A stretch of 64,000 bases of DNA from Bacteroidia bacterium (lineage in GTDB: Bacteria; Bacteroidota; Bacteroidia; B-17B0; Aurantibacillaceae), in NCBI GenBank assembly GCA_020846025.1, contig JADLER010000128.1:1-64000 (forward strand). The letters run 5' to 3'. A model generated the notes under the pieces. It was not told where the DNA came from. It saw nothing but the letters and a program-made list of their open reading frames with translations, and searched no databases. A program made the position numbers and the translations under genes. Shown here piece after piece: positions 52,533-63,700 of the stretch. The stretch's first letter is position 1. The number at the start of each line of letters is the position of its first letter.

Positions 52533-54461
52533 CTAGTTTAGAGAATTAGTTAATTCCTCCCATTTTTTCATTTCTAATTCTAAACTATTTTTAAGTTGAT
52601 GGTATTGATTAAAAAAATTAGGATCCTTTGTTAATTCATTATATGTATCTGGATTAGCCAATTGTGTATCAATTTGTTTAATTTCAGTTTCTAATTGAGC
52701 TATTTTTTCTTCTGCCTTTTTTATCTGAGATTGTATTTGTGATTGTTGTTTCTTTTTTTCAGTAGCCTCAATTTCTGAAACACTTGGCTGTTTTTTCTCA
52801 GAAACAGCAGGCGATTTTACACCCGATTTATCTAAATCAAGTTCATTTAATCGCTCTACTTTTCTAATTTCCATAAATTCCTTAATGTCGCATAAATGCT
52901 CTTTCACATGTCCATCTCTAAACTCAAACAAACGATTACACATACCCGCCATAAAATCTCTATCATGACTTACCATTACAACAGTACCTTCATAATCTAG
53001 TAAAGCATTCTTTAATACTTCTTTTGATTTAATATCTAAATGGTTGGTAGGCTCATCAAGTAATAATAAATTATAAGGTTCTAATAATAATTTACACAAA
53101 GCTAAGCGTCCTCTTTCTCCACCGCTTAATACTTTCACTTTCTTGTCAATATCATCTCCTCCAAATAAGAATGAGCCTAATAAAGTACGAACTTGCTTCC
53201 TTACTTCGCCAACAGCTAATTCGTCAATTGTTTCAAAAACCGTTTTATTTAAGTTTAATTTTTCTTCTTGATCTTGTTCAAAATAGCCCATTAATACACT
53301 ATGTCCTAATTGCACAGTTCCATCAAAAGGAATTTTACCTGCAATCATTTTCATCATCGTTGATTTCCCTTCTCCGTTTCTTCCAACTAAGCCAATTTTT
53401 TCACCTTTAGTAATTATAAAATTTGCATCCGAGAATATTTGTTTTTGGTCATATTTTTTCCCTGCATGTTCTGCAGTAATTACAATTTTACCACTATGGG
53501 CAGGTGCCGGAAAACGAAAACGCACCGCCGCCGTATCTACATCATCTACCTCTACCCTTTCCATTTTATCTAACTTTTTAATTAACGATTGTGCAAAAGC
53601 TGCTTTACTCGCTTTAGCTCTGTTTTTATCAATTAAAGTTTCATACTGATTAATGATACGTTGTTGATTTTTTGCAGCATTTTCTTGTTGCTCTCTTCTT
53701 TCCTCACGCAAAACAAGGTAATGAGAGTAGTTTGTTTTGTAATCATATATTTTTTGATTTACAATTTCGATGGTACGTTTGGTTACAGTATCTAAAAATG
53801 TTTTATCATGGCTAATTAAAACTACAGCACCACTAAATGTTTCCATAAAATCTTCTAACCATTGTATTGCCTCAATATCTAGGTGATTGGTTGGCTCATC
53901 TAATAATAACACATCAGGTTTTTGGAGTAAAAGTTTGGCTAACTCTATTCGCATTCTCCACCCTCCACTAAACTCGGAAGTTTGTCTAGTAAACTCTTTG
54001 CGTTCAAAACCCAAACCACGTAATACTTTTTCTATTTCCTCACTAGTATTACCAGCCCCAACCACATCTAATCTTGCATTAATCTCCGTTAAATCCTCAA
54101 TGAGTTGCATATACGAATCGCTCTCGTAATCGGTACGAGTTTCTAATTGATGGTTAATGTCATCAAGTCTCTTTTGCATTGCTTGAATTTCCGCAAAGGC
54201 AGTTTCGGTTTCTTCAAAAACAGTTCTACCGTGCTGATGCACCATGTCTTGAGGTAAATAACCAATCTTACAATCTTTTGGAATTGAAATCTCTCCTTTA
54301 GTTGGTGATTGCAAACCCGACAATAATTTTAACATCGTACTTTTACCAGCACCATTTTTTCCAGCCAATCCAATTCTATCTTTAGGATTAATTAAAAAAG
54401 AAACATTATCAAATAAGTTGTATCCTCCAAAAGAAACCGTAACACTATTTACTGAAACCAT
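52533..54461 (-). CDS. ABC-F family ATPase (ribosome-associated)
   Basis: 642 residues from ATG 54461. Two ATP-binding cassettes: first Walker A GLAGKNGAGKST with signature TSEFSGGWRMRIELAKLLLQ and Walker B PDVLLLDEPTNHLD; second Walker A GLVGRNGEGKST with VLSGGERGRLALCKLLL and YNLLLLDEPTNHLD. A linker with charged helix joins them, and a C-terminal coiled coil (about 560-642) ends the protein. There is no membrane domain. ABC-F proteins act on the ribosome (translation factors, Uup/EttA type; some give antibiotic protection); the subtype cannot be fixed here. A -7 element TATCTTTG (54492-54485) lies upstream. Confidence 0.93.
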   Translation of the reverse strand: MVSVNSVTVSFGGYNLFDNVSFLINPKDRIGLAGKNGAGKSTMLKLLSGLQSPTKGEISIPKDCKIGYLPQDMVHQHGRTVFEETETAFAEIQAMQKRLDDINHQLETRTDYESDSYMQLIEDLTEINARLDVVGAGNTSEEIEKVLRGLGFERKEFTRQTSEFSGGWRMRIELAKLLLQKPDVLLLDEPTNHLDIEAIQWLEDFMETFSGAVVLISHDKTFLDTVTKRTIEIVNQKIYDYKTNYSHYLVLREERREQQENAAKNQQRIINQYETLIDKNRAKASKAAFAQSLIKKLDKMERVEVDDVDTAAVRFRFPAPAHSGKIVITAEHAGKKYDQKQIFSDANFIITKGEKIGLVGRNGEGKSTMMKMIAGKIPFDGTVQLGHSVLMGYFEQDQEEKLNLNKTVFETIDELAVGEVRKQVRTLLGSFLFGGDDIDKKVKVLSGGERGRLALCKLLLEPYNLLLLDEPTNHLDIKSKEVLKNALLDYEGTVVMVSHDRDFMAGMCNRLFEFRDGHVKEHLCDIKEFMEIRKVERLNELDLDKSGVKSPAVSEKKQPSVSEIEATEKKKQQSQIQSQIKKAEEKIAQLETEIKQIDTQLANPDTYNELTKDPNFFNQYHQLKNSLELEMKKWEELTNSLN

Positions 54462-54484
54462 ATTAAATTCTAAATTAAAGGGCG

Positions 54485-54492
54485 CAAAGATA
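54485..54492 (-). promoter_or_regulatory. Putative -7 element of the ABC-F gene
   Basis: TATCTTTG on the minus strand is an exact TAnnTTTG match giving a leader of about 17 nt to ATG 54461. It rules out the TTG 72 bp upstream as start. The -33 region is weak. Confidence 0.45.
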
Positions 54493-54611
54493 CAAAATTT
54501 CTTTAAGGTAATTGTTAGATGAAGTATGTACAAAGATACTGTACGTTAAAAACTTTAGAATAAGTTACAAAAAGCATTAAATTCACAGTTTTTAAAACAT
54601 ATTTACTTAGC

Positions 54612-56507
54612 ATGCAAAATAGTAATTCGATTAATAATGGCATTCCTGTCTCACCATCTTTAAACCCAACTTTAGAAGCTGAAAATTTTAAACCCCAAAA
54701 AGGAGAAGACAAGAAAAGATTACTTATTATCTCAGGAATAGCTTTAATAATTGCTGTAGTTGTTAGTTTAATAGCCCGATTTCTAGTATATCTCATTGAT
54801 TTAATTACCAACATCTCATTTTATGGTACTTTCTCATTTAATCATTCAAACCCCATAGATAATCAACTTGGGATTTATGTTATTTTTATACCAGCATTAG
54901 GTGGAATTATCATAGGTTTTATGGCGATGTATGGGTCTAAAGCAATCAGAGGTCATGGAATTCCAGAAGCAATGGAACAAATTTTAACCAATCATAGCAA
55001 AATAAAGCCGAGTATCACCTATCTCAAACCTTTATCTGCTGCAATATCAATAGGTACAGGAGGTCCATTTGGTGCTGAAGGTCCAATTATTGCTACTGGC
55101 GGAGCTCTTGGCTCAACGATAGGTCAATATTTAAAAATTTCACATCAAGAACGAAAAATTTTATTAGCAGCAGGTGCCACAGCAGGTATGTCAGCTATTT
55201 TTAATAGCCCTATTGCGGCTATTTTTCTAGCTATTGAATTACTTTTATTTGAATTCTCACCTCGTTCAATAATTCCAATAGCTATTGCCTGTATGACTGG
55301 AGCATCCTCACACTTTATCTTATTTGGTCACGAACCAGTCTTTTTTACAAATCAAATTATAGAATCACCAAATGCATATACCCTACCCACTTATGTTTTG
55401 CTTGGTGTAATATTTGGATTTGTTTCGGTTTTTGTTAGTAAGGCTGTTTACTTTATTGAGGACAAATTTGAGAAACTTCCAATTCATTGGATGTGGTGGC
55501 CAGCTATTGGTGGATTATTTGTAGGGCTAATTGGTTACTATTCTCCAAGAACATTGGGTGTAGGATATGAAAATATCATTGATGTATTGTCTGGTACACT
55601 TTCGGTTCAGATATTATTATCCCTATGCATTTTAAAATTTATTTCTTGGGCTATTGCATTAGGTAGCGGGACATCAGGTGGAACATTAGCACCATTACTT
55701 ACCATTGGCGGTGCTATTGGTGCTTTATTAGGTTTAGCTACTAAACATTATTTTCCATCAATCGATATTTCAATATCACTAACAGCCTTAGTTGGAATGG
55801 CAGCTGTTTTTGCTGGTTCATCAAGAGCTCTATTAACATCCATTATTTTTGCAATGGAAACAACTGGTCAGCAAAATGTATTAGTGCCGTTACTAATTTC
55901 CTGCGTAATTGCATATTTGATTTCATATCTATTAATGAAAAACACAATCATGACAGAAAAAATTGCAAGACGTGGCATTAACACCCCTCATTCATACAAA
56001 GCTGATGTATTAGAAAAAATCACAGTAGAGCGTGTGTTAAATGATAGTGGAATAGTAATAAGCGAAGAAAATACAATTAAAGAAACTAGAAATTTCTTAT
56101 CAAAAGAAGGAAATTATCAATCAAACTACTTTATTATTTCTAGTAATCAGGGTGACTATAAAGGAATTATAAGCTCATCTAATTTATTTAGTGAACATCA
56201 TGAGGATTCAAAAAACTTGGGTGCTTTAATTCGTAGAAATTCAGCGTATGTTTACCAAAATAGCTCATTAAGATCAACTGTAGAAACTATGGTGAAAGAA
56301 AATATTGATGTGTTACCTGTTATATCAGATATGAATAAACAAATAATTGGAGTTATTTCCTATAAAGACATATTAAGTGCCTATAAAATTGATGTAGAAG
56401 AACACGAAGAAGTGAAGTCTCAACTCTCAATTAAGAAGCAACAACTAAAAATTTTATTGAGTGGACAAAAAATTATGGAATTAGCAAAAATAAAACGCAA
56501 AAAATAA
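54612..56507 (+). CDS. ClC-family chloride/proton transporter with C-terminal CBS pair
   Basis: 631 residues. About ten membrane segments (36-440) carry the ClC filter motifs: RGHGIPEAME, GTGGPFGAEGPII (gating Glu156) and GTSGGTLAPLL. Two CBS domains occupy about 465-600 (TVERVLNDSGIVISEENTI, VETMVKENIDVLPVISD). A gating Glu at this position usually means coupled Cl-/H+ exchange rather than a plain channel; the proton-side Glu was not located with certainty. CBS pairs generally bind adenine nucleotides and regulate transport. Inner membrane. Confidence 0.93.
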   Translation: MQNSNSINNGIPVSPSLNPTLEAENFKPQKGEDKKRLLIISGIALIIAVVVSLIARFLVYLIDLITNISFYGTFSFNHSNPIDNQLGIYVIFIPALGGIIIGFMAMYGSKAIRGHGIPEAMEQILTNHSKIKPSITYLKPLSAAISIGTGGPFGAEGPIIATGGALGSTIGQYLKISHQERKILLAAGATAGMSAIFNSPIAAIFLAIELLLFEFSPRSIIPIAIACMTGASSHFILFGHEPVFFTNQIIESPNAYTLPTYVLLGVIFGFVSVFVSKAVYFIEDKFEKLPIHWMWWPAIGGLFVGLIGYYSPRTLGVGYENIIDVLSGTLSVQILLSLCILKFISWAIALGSGTSGGTLAPLLTIGGAIGALLGLATKHYFPSIDISISLTALVGMAAVFAGSSRALLTSIIFAMETTGQQNVLVPLLISCVIAYLISYLLMKNTIMTEKIARRGINTPHSYKADVLEKITVERVLNDSGIVISEENTIKETRNFLSKEGNYQSNYFIISSNQGDYKGIISSSNLFSEHHEDSKNLGALIRRNSAYVYQNSSLRSTVETMVKENIDVLPVISDMNKQIIGVISYKDILSAYKIDVEEHEEVKSQLSIKKQQLKILLSGQKIMELAKIKRKK

Positions 56508-56518
56508 CATTTTAAAAC

Positions 56519-57526
56519 CTAACTAAATTTTAATGTGTTTTGTTTACCAATGTTATTAAAGTTCTTTGCTAACCATTCATCGCAAGCTTTGTAGCCAATA
56601 TCCTTAAGATACATCATAAAATCCCAACTTGTATTAAATTTAGAAGATAATGTCAAATCATTAAATGTTTCATCGGCACTGATATTATGAAGATATACAG
56701 GTTTTAATTCTCCATCAAGTGTAATTCCTTTCTCTACTAATCTTTGCTTAAATTGTATTAGTTCTAACTCTAACATTAATGATGTATTAAAACTTAGCTC
56801 ATCTACCCTATTTTTTATACCCTCAACATTGGTTGGAATCGAACGGATATTTTTTGAATTAATTTGAACCAAAAGTATATCATCAGTATCTTGTGTATAA
56901 TCAATTAAGGGCTGAATTAAGGGATTACCACTATAACCTCCATCCCAATAATATTCTCCGTCTATCTCAACAGCATCATGCAAATAAGGCAAACAAGTAG
57001 AAGCCAAGATTGATTTAGCTGTGATTTCTTTATGGCCAAACACTTTTGGCTCACAAGTCTTAACATTTGTAGCGCACACAAATAATTTTTGAGGAGCAAA
57101 TTGTTTTAACTCATCAAAATTTATTACCTCAGATAAAATCTTTTCAAGTGGATTAAACTGTAAAGGGTTTAATTGTTTAGGTGTGAAATTTTCGGTACTT
57201 AAACTAAATAACTTATAAGTTGGAGAATAATCCATGTTACCAGGACTAAGAAGCTTATCAAACCAGCTAGGTTGTAAAGGAGATAATTTTCCTGCTTCAG
57301 ACATTTTATACCAAAATTTAACTAAACTATGTTTAGCTAAATTCCTTCCACCTTTGTTCAATCCATAAATTGTACATACACCATTCATAGCTCCCACTCC
57401 AGTCCCACAAATTCCATCAATTTCTATGCGTTCATCATCTAATAACCTATCTATAACTCCCCACGTATAGGCTCCGTGAGAGCCCCCACCTTGTAAAGCA
57501 AGGTCAATTTTCTTTACTTTAGACAT
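56519..57526 (-). CDS. Patatin-like phospholipase fold without the catalytic serine
   Basis: 335 residues. The oxyanion motif QGGGSHGAYTWGV (12-24) and the catalytic-dyad Asp195 in YYWDGGYSGNPLI are present. The nucleophile elbow, GxSxG in patatins, reads CGTGVGAMNG (40-49): Gly43 replaces Ser, the codon being GGA at 57400-57398. Unless another residue serves, hydrolysis of lipids is unlikely. No signal peptide; probably cytosolic or peripheral. The rest of the patatin core seems intact. A sequencing error would have to change two bases. Confidence 0.88.
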   Translation of the reverse strand: MSKVKKIDLALQGGGSHGAYTWGVIDRLLDDERIEIDGICGTGVGAMNGVCTIYGLNKGGRNLAKHSLVKFWYKMSEAGKLSPLQPSWFDKLLSPGNMDYSPTYKLFSLSTENFTPKQLNPLQFNPLEKILSEVINFDELKQFAPQKLFVCATNVKTCEPKVFGHKEITAKSILASTCLPYLHDAVEIDGEYYWDGGYSGNPLIQPLIDYTQDTDDILLVQINSKNIRSIPTNVEGIKNRVDELSFNTSLMLELELIQFKQRLVEKGITLDGELKPVYLHNISADETFNDLTLSSKFNTSWDFMMYLKDIGYKACDEWLAKNFNNIGKQNTLKFS

Positions 57527-57650
57527 AATTCTTAATATTACACGAGTTCCATTTCAAACTTACGAATTTATTGTACGAAGTTTTGTAAAGTAAGTTGTAA
57601 AAAATCTAAAAAAATCCACTTTCTTGATTTTTATCAGTGTAAATAGATGA

Positions 57651-59369
57651 CTAATAATCCACCTCTAAATCAAAACGTTTCTTAAGATCGCCTAATAGTG
57701 GGTTTTTTTCAAGTAGCAACTTGAATTTATCATTAGGTTTATATGCCTTTATCTCCGAAACACTTTGAGACACATATATTTCTAATTGTGTTTGCTTATT
57801 AGATAATAATTTTCTAAGCTCATCTAATAAATCTTGTTTTACATTCAATAACATTTCTTTCTGCACTTCATTAGTAAGCTCAATTTGTATTGTATTTTGA
57901 TTAAACGTAATTTTATTAGATGTTAACGTTGTGTACAATTGTCTATTTCCTTGCGAAGCCTTATTCTCTGCAATTGTTTTAATTGCATAGGTTATTCTTT
58001 CATCTGATAAAGGAATATCTTCAGTTAATGCTTCTTCGAGCTTTATTTCTACATCATGTACAACTGCTGGCTGTTGTATTTGTTCTTTCAGCATAAACTG
58101 AGATTTAATTTTTAAGTCATTAAACCCTACAACTGGTTTAGCGCTTGTTTGAACTAAAGGCTGTGCTGTAAATTTTTGTACCGTTGGTATTTGAGGAGTT
58201 GTTTTAACAACTTGTTGAGAAGGAAGCTCAAAAGATGAGGCACTCAACTCATTTTTTTTTTCCGCTTCTTGTGAAGCGGCATTCAAATAAGCAATCTGCA
58301 TCAGCGACATCTCAACTTGTAATCGTTGATTCTTAGCTGATTTATAATTAACATCGCATTTATTTATAATAGATAATGCTTTTAATAAAAAAATAGTGGT
58401 TATTAAATTTGCCTGTTCTGCATATCTTTTTCTTAACGCATCACTTGCCTCAATTAAATTAAGAGTTATCGAATCTTTACAAACTAATAAGTTTCTTAAA
58501 TGTTCGCCAAAACCAATAATAAAATTATGTCCGTCAAATCCTTTTTTAAGTATTTCATCAAACGTAACCATAATTTCAGGAAGTCGGTTATTAAGAGCAG
58601 CATCCGTGATTTTAAAGTAGTAATCGTAATCTAATACATGTAAATTTTCAACTACCGATTTGTAGGTTAATTGATTACCTGTGAAAGTAACCATTTGGTC
58701 GAAGATAGAACAAGCATCTCTTAATCCACCATCTGCTTTTTGTGATATAATTTGAAGCGCTTCAATTTCATAGGAAACACCTTCTGTTTTGGCTATATAC
58801 TCTAACTGCCCAGTAATATCTTCGGTTTTAATTCTATTAAAATTAAAAACCTGACAACGAGATAAAATTGTAGGAATAATCTTATGTTTCTCTGTTGTCG
58901 CCAAAATAAATTTAGCATGTTTTGGAGGTTCTTCTAATGTTTTTAGAAAGGCATTAAAAGCTGCACTCGACAACATGTGCACCTCATCTATCACATATAC
59001 TTTATAATCTCCTAGTTGTGGTGCAAAACGAACTTGATCTACTAAATTTCTAATATCCTCTACTGAGTTATTAGAAGCCGCATCTAATTCATAAACATTT
59101 AAAGAAGCACCCGAATTAAACGACTGACACGATTCACAAACATCGCAAGCCTCAGCATCAGTGGTAAGATTGGTGCAATTAATAGTTTTGGCAAAAATTC
59201 GTGCACAAGTAGTTTTACCTACTCCTCTAGGCCCACAAAACAAATAAGCCTGGGCAATTTTCCCATTTTTAATAGCTTGTTTTAATGTATTGGTAATATG
59301 GCTTTGCCCAACAACTGTATTAAAATGTTGTGGGCGATACTTACGAGCCGATACAATAAAACCATCCAT
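57651..59369 (-). CDS. dnaX: DNA polymerase III gamma/tau subunit
   Basis: 572 residues. SARKYRPQHFNTVVGQ, Walker A GPRGVGKTT (46-54), a zinc site with Cys65, 75, 78 and 81, VYVIDEVHMLSSAAFNAFLK, and the sensor ILSRCQVFNF define the clamp-loader ATPase. The tau-like C-terminal part (about 370-572) is present. It loads the beta clamp and couples the replicase. No programmed frameshift slippery site was obvious between the two parts. Confidence 0.96.
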   Translation of the reverse strand: MDGFIVSARKYRPQHFNTVVGQSHITNTLKQAIKNGKIAQAYLFCGPRGVGKTTCARIFAKTINCTNLTTDAEACDVCESCQSFNSGASLNVYELDAASNNSVEDIRNLVDQVRFAPQLGDYKVYVIDEVHMLSSAAFNAFLKTLEEPPKHAKFILATTEKHKIIPTILSRCQVFNFNRIKTEDITGQLEYIAKTEGVSYEIEALQIISQKADGGLRDACSIFDQMVTFTGNQLTYKSVVENLHVLDYDYYFKITDAALNNRLPEIMVTFDEILKKGFDGHNFIIGFGEHLRNLLVCKDSITLNLIEASDALRKRYAEQANLITTIFLLKALSIINKCDVNYKSAKNQRLQVEMSLMQIAYLNAASQEAEKKNELSASSFELPSQQVVKTTPQIPTVQKFTAQPLVQTSAKPVVGFNDLKIKSQFMLKEQIQQPAVVHDVEIKLEEALTEDIPLSDERITYAIKTIAENKASQGNRQLYTTLTSNKITFNQNTIQIELTNEVQKEMLLNVKQDLLDELRKLLSNKQTQLEIYVSQSVSEIKAYKPNDKFKLLLEKNPLLGDLKKRFDLEVDY

Positions 59370-59470
59370 AGCTAATGGTAAAGGTAAGCTTAAAAATCTC
59401 TACAAAAAAGGTTAAATTATTAACTAAATGTGAATAAGTAACTACCTTTGAGTGAGTCGTTTATTAGTAT

Positions 59471-60169
59471 TTGAAAGGCAAAGCAAATATATTTTTTCTT
59501 TTTTTCTTCCACTTCACAGCTCTTGTAATTGGGCAAAACGCTATTAAAGGTGTTGTAGTTGAACCCGATAGTATCACTCCTTTGCCTTTTGTATATGTTA
59601 TTAACTCTCAATCTGGTCATGGACAAATGAGTGATGGTAACGGTAGATTTACCGTTATAGCTAAAGATAATGACACCATCATTTTCTCATTTGTAGGTTA
59701 TGCACGGTTAAAAATTCCTGCTTCAAGTATTAAAATGAAAGGATTAAATGAACCTAAAGTTGTTATGCAAGCCCTAGCCTATAAACTCAATCAAGTGGTT
59801 GTAAGTAGTTTTAAGTTAAAACCTTATGAAAGAGATTATATGAAAAGGGTGATTGATGATTCAAAAACGAAACCTATTAATGCTATGGAAAGTCCAATAT
59901 CTGCTTTATATATGCAATTTAGTAAAAAAGGAAAAGAACAACGTAAACTAGCTGCAATATTTGAAGAGATCTTTATAAAAGAAGCAGTAGAAAAAAAGTT
60001 TAATGCTGAAGTACTTCGTAAACTCACAGGTGATGATACTATTGACTTTGATAGGTTTAAGAAATATTGTTTTTATCTTAGTAACGAATTCATTATGTCT
60101 CACGAGGGTTATGAACTGTACTACCGCGTAATGGATTGCTACTATCGTTGGAAAGAAGAAAACCGTTAA
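59471..60169 (+). CDS. Exported CarboxypepD_reg-like domain protein
   Basis: 232 residues starting at TTG 59471, the only start that includes the signal peptide (MKGKANIFFLFFFHFTALVIGQ). The domain IKGVVVEPDSITPLPFVYVI, then GQMSDGNGRFTVIAKDNDTIIFSFVGYARLKI, is the carboxypeptidase-regulatory-like beta-sandwich used in many Bacteroidota envelope proteins, often on TonB-dependent receptors. The C-terminal half is helical and charged, with no barrel, so this is a small stand-alone form. Its last 4 bases overlap the convergent purN. Confidence 0.8.
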   Translation: MKGKANIFFLFFFHFTALVIGQNAIKGVVVEPDSITPLPFVYVINSQSGHGQMSDGNGRFTVIAKDNDTIIFSFVGYARLKIPASSIKMKGLNEPKVVMQALAYKLNQVVVSSFKLKPYERDYMKRVIDDSKTKPINAMESPISALYMQFSKKGKEQRKLAAIFEEIFIKEAVEKKFNAEVLRKLTGDDTIDFDRFKKYCFYLSNEFIMSHEGYELYYRVMDCYYRWKEENR

Positions 60170-60729
60170 ACTATCTGTTCAATTGCCTTTGGCAAATATT
60201 CTAACTCTAGTTGTCTAATTTTTGTTGCAAGTGTTTGAGAGGTATCTGTATCGTTAATGCTACATTTTGCCTGTAAAATAATTTCTCCTTTATCATATTC
60301 TTCATTTACAAAATGTATTGTAATGCCACTTTCTGTTTCTCTTGCCTGAATAACTGCTTCATGTACATGCATACCATACATGCCTTTTCCGCCAAATTTT
60401 GGCAATAATGAAGGATGAAGGTTAATAATTTGATTTGGAAACGCTTTTACAAATGGCTCTGGAATTTTAAGAAGAAATCCAGCTAATACAATTAAATTAA
60501 TTTTCTCAGCCTTTAAAAATTCAATAAACTGATGAGTATATTCATTAAAGGCATGTTTACTGATAATTTGAACTGTTTTTTTAAATTTATCGGCTCTTGC
60601 AACAACTCCTGCCGATTCATTATTTGTAACTACCATCTTTACCTTTATAAGTTTATGGTTATTAAAATAACTCATAAGATTCTCGGCATTAGTTCCTTCA
60701 CCCGACGCAAATATGGCAATATTCGTCAT
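60166..60729 (-). CDS. purN: Phosphoribosylglycinamide formyltransferase
   Basis: 187 residues. IAIFASGEGTNAENLM, VVTNNESAGVVARADKF, and the folate/formyl site LAGFLLKIPEPFVKAFPNQIINLHPSLLPKF plus TESGITIHFVNEEYDKGEII give the N10-formyl-THF-dependent GAR transformylase, third step of purine synthesis. The family has the catalytic Asn-His-Asp set; here NLHPS (His) and the downstream Asp are in place. Single gene. Confidence 0.95.
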   Translation of the reverse strand: MTNIAIFASGEGTNAENLMSYFNNHKLIKVKMVVTNNESAGVVARADKFKKTVQIISKHAFNEYTHQFIEFLKAEKINLIVLAGFLLKIPEPFVKAFPNQIINLHPSLLPKFGGKGMYGMHVHEAVIQARETESGITIHFVNEEYDKGEIILQAKCSINDTDTSQTLATKIRQLELEYLPKAIEQIV

Positions 60730-60767
60730 AAAATAAATTTGGGCGAAATTACAAATTAATTCAAATA

Positions 60768-60797
60768 AAAAAGCCGCCTTTTAAGGGCGGCTTAATT
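60768..60797 (-). terminator. Terminator of the SprB-like adhesin gene
   Basis: AAGCCGCC (60771-60778) and GGGCGGCTT (60784-60792) form a GC-rich stem; on the minus strand it is followed by a T-tract. Very close to the adhesin's stop. Confidence 0.9.
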
Positions 60798-60798
60798 T

Positions 60799-63700
60799 TT
60801 ATTGTGGTGTTTCCTTATGTGTAACAGTTACATGCCCTACAAATGGATGTTTATTTCCTTGTAAGTCTGTAATAAATAATTTATATACATAAACACCTTG
60901 AGGTACAATTTTAGAATTTCCTTTCACACTTCCATCCCATCCTTTTCTAAATTCTGTACTCGAGAAAATATTCTCACCCCAACGATCATAAATATCCATT
61001 CTATATTCGTCTTCATTAATTCCTACACCTTTTGGTTGGAATATATCATTCAGTCCATCACCATCAGGTGTAAAGGCATTTGGAATATAAACTGCAAAGT
61101 CTGGTACAATCTCAACACTTGCATAAGCGGTATCTTTACAGCCAAAAGCAGATGTAGCAATTAAATACACATTATAGTTACCAGCATTGTCATAAAAATG
61201 ACCAGGGTTAGTTAATGTAGATGTATTATTAGCTGGACTTGCAGATGGATCTCCAAAGTTCCAATAATAAATACTCGCCCCCATAGATGTATTTACAAAA
61301 TTCACAGATGGTGTTAATACACTAGTTGATTGTGGGTCTGGATAGAAAGAAGCAATTGGCTGTTTATGTAAAACAATATAATTTGTTTTTACCAATGAAT
61401 TACTACAACCCGTAACATTATCCGTTATAGTAACGCTCACATCTATCGAGTCTGAATCTGGGAATGTGTAAGTAATTGGATTTCCTGTTCCCATCGAATT
61501 TTTATTATCATTCAACCAAGAATAAGTATAATTACCAGCAGATCCTGGGGTAGCCGTAAAATCAATAGTTGCAGGAGCACAAGCAACTGTTGTACTTGCC
61601 ACAAAATCAACTGTAGGTTTTGGATTGGTAATTAATGTAAATACAGCTGCAGCCGTTGGAATTGTACATCCATCATCCACTACCAATGTATAAGTAGTAG
61701 TAGTTTGAACCGAAGGTGCACTACCTGTTGCTGTTAAAGTTGGCGTATTACTTGTATTTGGCGTCCAATTATAGGTGTATGGACCGCCGTTTCCTGGGCT
61801 AGTAATTGTAGGTGTGAAGAACACTGATTCTCCATCACATCTTGTAGCCGATGTAGCTGAAATAGCTAAAGATGGTGTAACGCTCACATTAATTACTTTA
61901 GGAGATGGAGAACAACCTTTACTATCTGCAACCGTTACTGTATATTGAGAGTTTACAGTTGGATTTACAGTATGAGGACCGCCTCCAACAAACGGATTTG
62001 GCGACCAAGTATAGCTATAAGCAGGTGTTCCACTTTGTCCTGATGCGCTTAATTGTGTAGTTTGACCATAACAAATTGTAACGTTTGGCGAAACCACTAA
62101 AGTTAATAATCCAGGCTGTGTTACATTAACTGGTTGAGAAGTTGTACAACCATAACTATCTGTTAATGTAGCAGTATAAACTCCTGACGCAATCCCAGCT
62201 ACACTTTGTGTTAAGGCTGATGAAGTTAATGTTTGAGAGATAGGGCTCGACCATGCAACGGTATAAGGTGCAGTACCAGCACTATAATTAATGATAATTT
62301 CACCATCAGATAAACCAAAACAACTAGGTTGAGTTACACTAAAACTTGTAATAGTTGGAACTGGTGGCGCAATAATATTGACAGTTTGAGATAAAAGACA
62401 ACCATTTGCATCTGTAATATTAGCAGTCCATGTACCTGGAGCCATATTAATTGCAGTTAAACCAGTTTGAATTGGTGCTGTATTCCAACTTACAGAGTAA
62501 CTAGGAATTCCTCCTCCAATATTCACACTCGCAGAACCATTCGCTTGACCACAAGTTGCAGGTAAAGCAGTGTAAGTAGAAGTTAAGGCAGAAGGTTGAG
62601 TTAAATTAAAATTAGCAGTAACACTACAGTTATTCATATCTGTAACCGTGAAGCTATAAGCGCCAGCACCTAAACCATTCGGAGAAGATGTGTTTCCTGG
62701 TTGTGTAGGATTCCAAACATGGGTATAACCTGGTGTACCTCCCTGAATAGTTGTTGAAATCTGACCATTATTTCCACCGAAACACGAAATATTTGTAAAA
62801 CTAGACGCTGCAATAACTAAAGCTTGTGGTTGTGTTATAACCACAGATGATGTAGTTGTACATCCATTAGCATCTGTAACATTTACAGAATAGGTATCCG
62901 CTACAACATTTATTAATATTGAATTAGTCTGAGCACTCGGAGTCCATGCGTAAGTATATGGTGTAGTGCCTCCATTTACTAAAACAGTTGCTCCACCATC
63001 ACTTAAACCAAAGCAAGAGATATTAGTAGAACTACCAATTGCACTTACAAATAGTGCTGGTTCAGTTATATCTACTGAGGCTGTCCCCACACAACCTGCC
63101 ATATCAGTAACTGTTATATTATGTAACCCAGCTCCAAAATTTGTAACTAATGTACCTGTATTAGCTGAAGCTTGAGCTCCAGTCCAGTTTATTGAATAAG
63201 CAGGAACACCTCCTGTAATACTGGCTGTAGCTCCACCATTAAATAATCCATAACAAGTTACATTTGTAAAACTGTTGATAGTAACTACAGGGCCAGATAT
63301 ATCATTTACAAGTGCACTTGCATCTTCTGTACATCCATTAGCATCTGTTACAGTAAATGTATAAGCACCAGCTAAAATATTATTATTACACAATGTAGTA
63401 ACACCATTGCTCCATAAATAACTTAAAGTTCCAGTACCGCCACCTACTACTGCACAAGCCGAACCATTAGACTGACCACAATTTGAATTAGTATTTGATA
63501 CAACTGCCGTTAAAGCTGCTGGTTGATTCAATGTAAAGGTTAATGAAGAAGAACAAGTTGAGTTATATGAAATAGTTACAGTTTGATTACCTGCTCCTAA
63601 AGTATTTACAGATGGACCACTTTGCAATCCAGGTTGCCACAATACAGTTGGAATACCAACACCACCCGACCAAACAATATTAGCAGTACCATCTGTAGAA

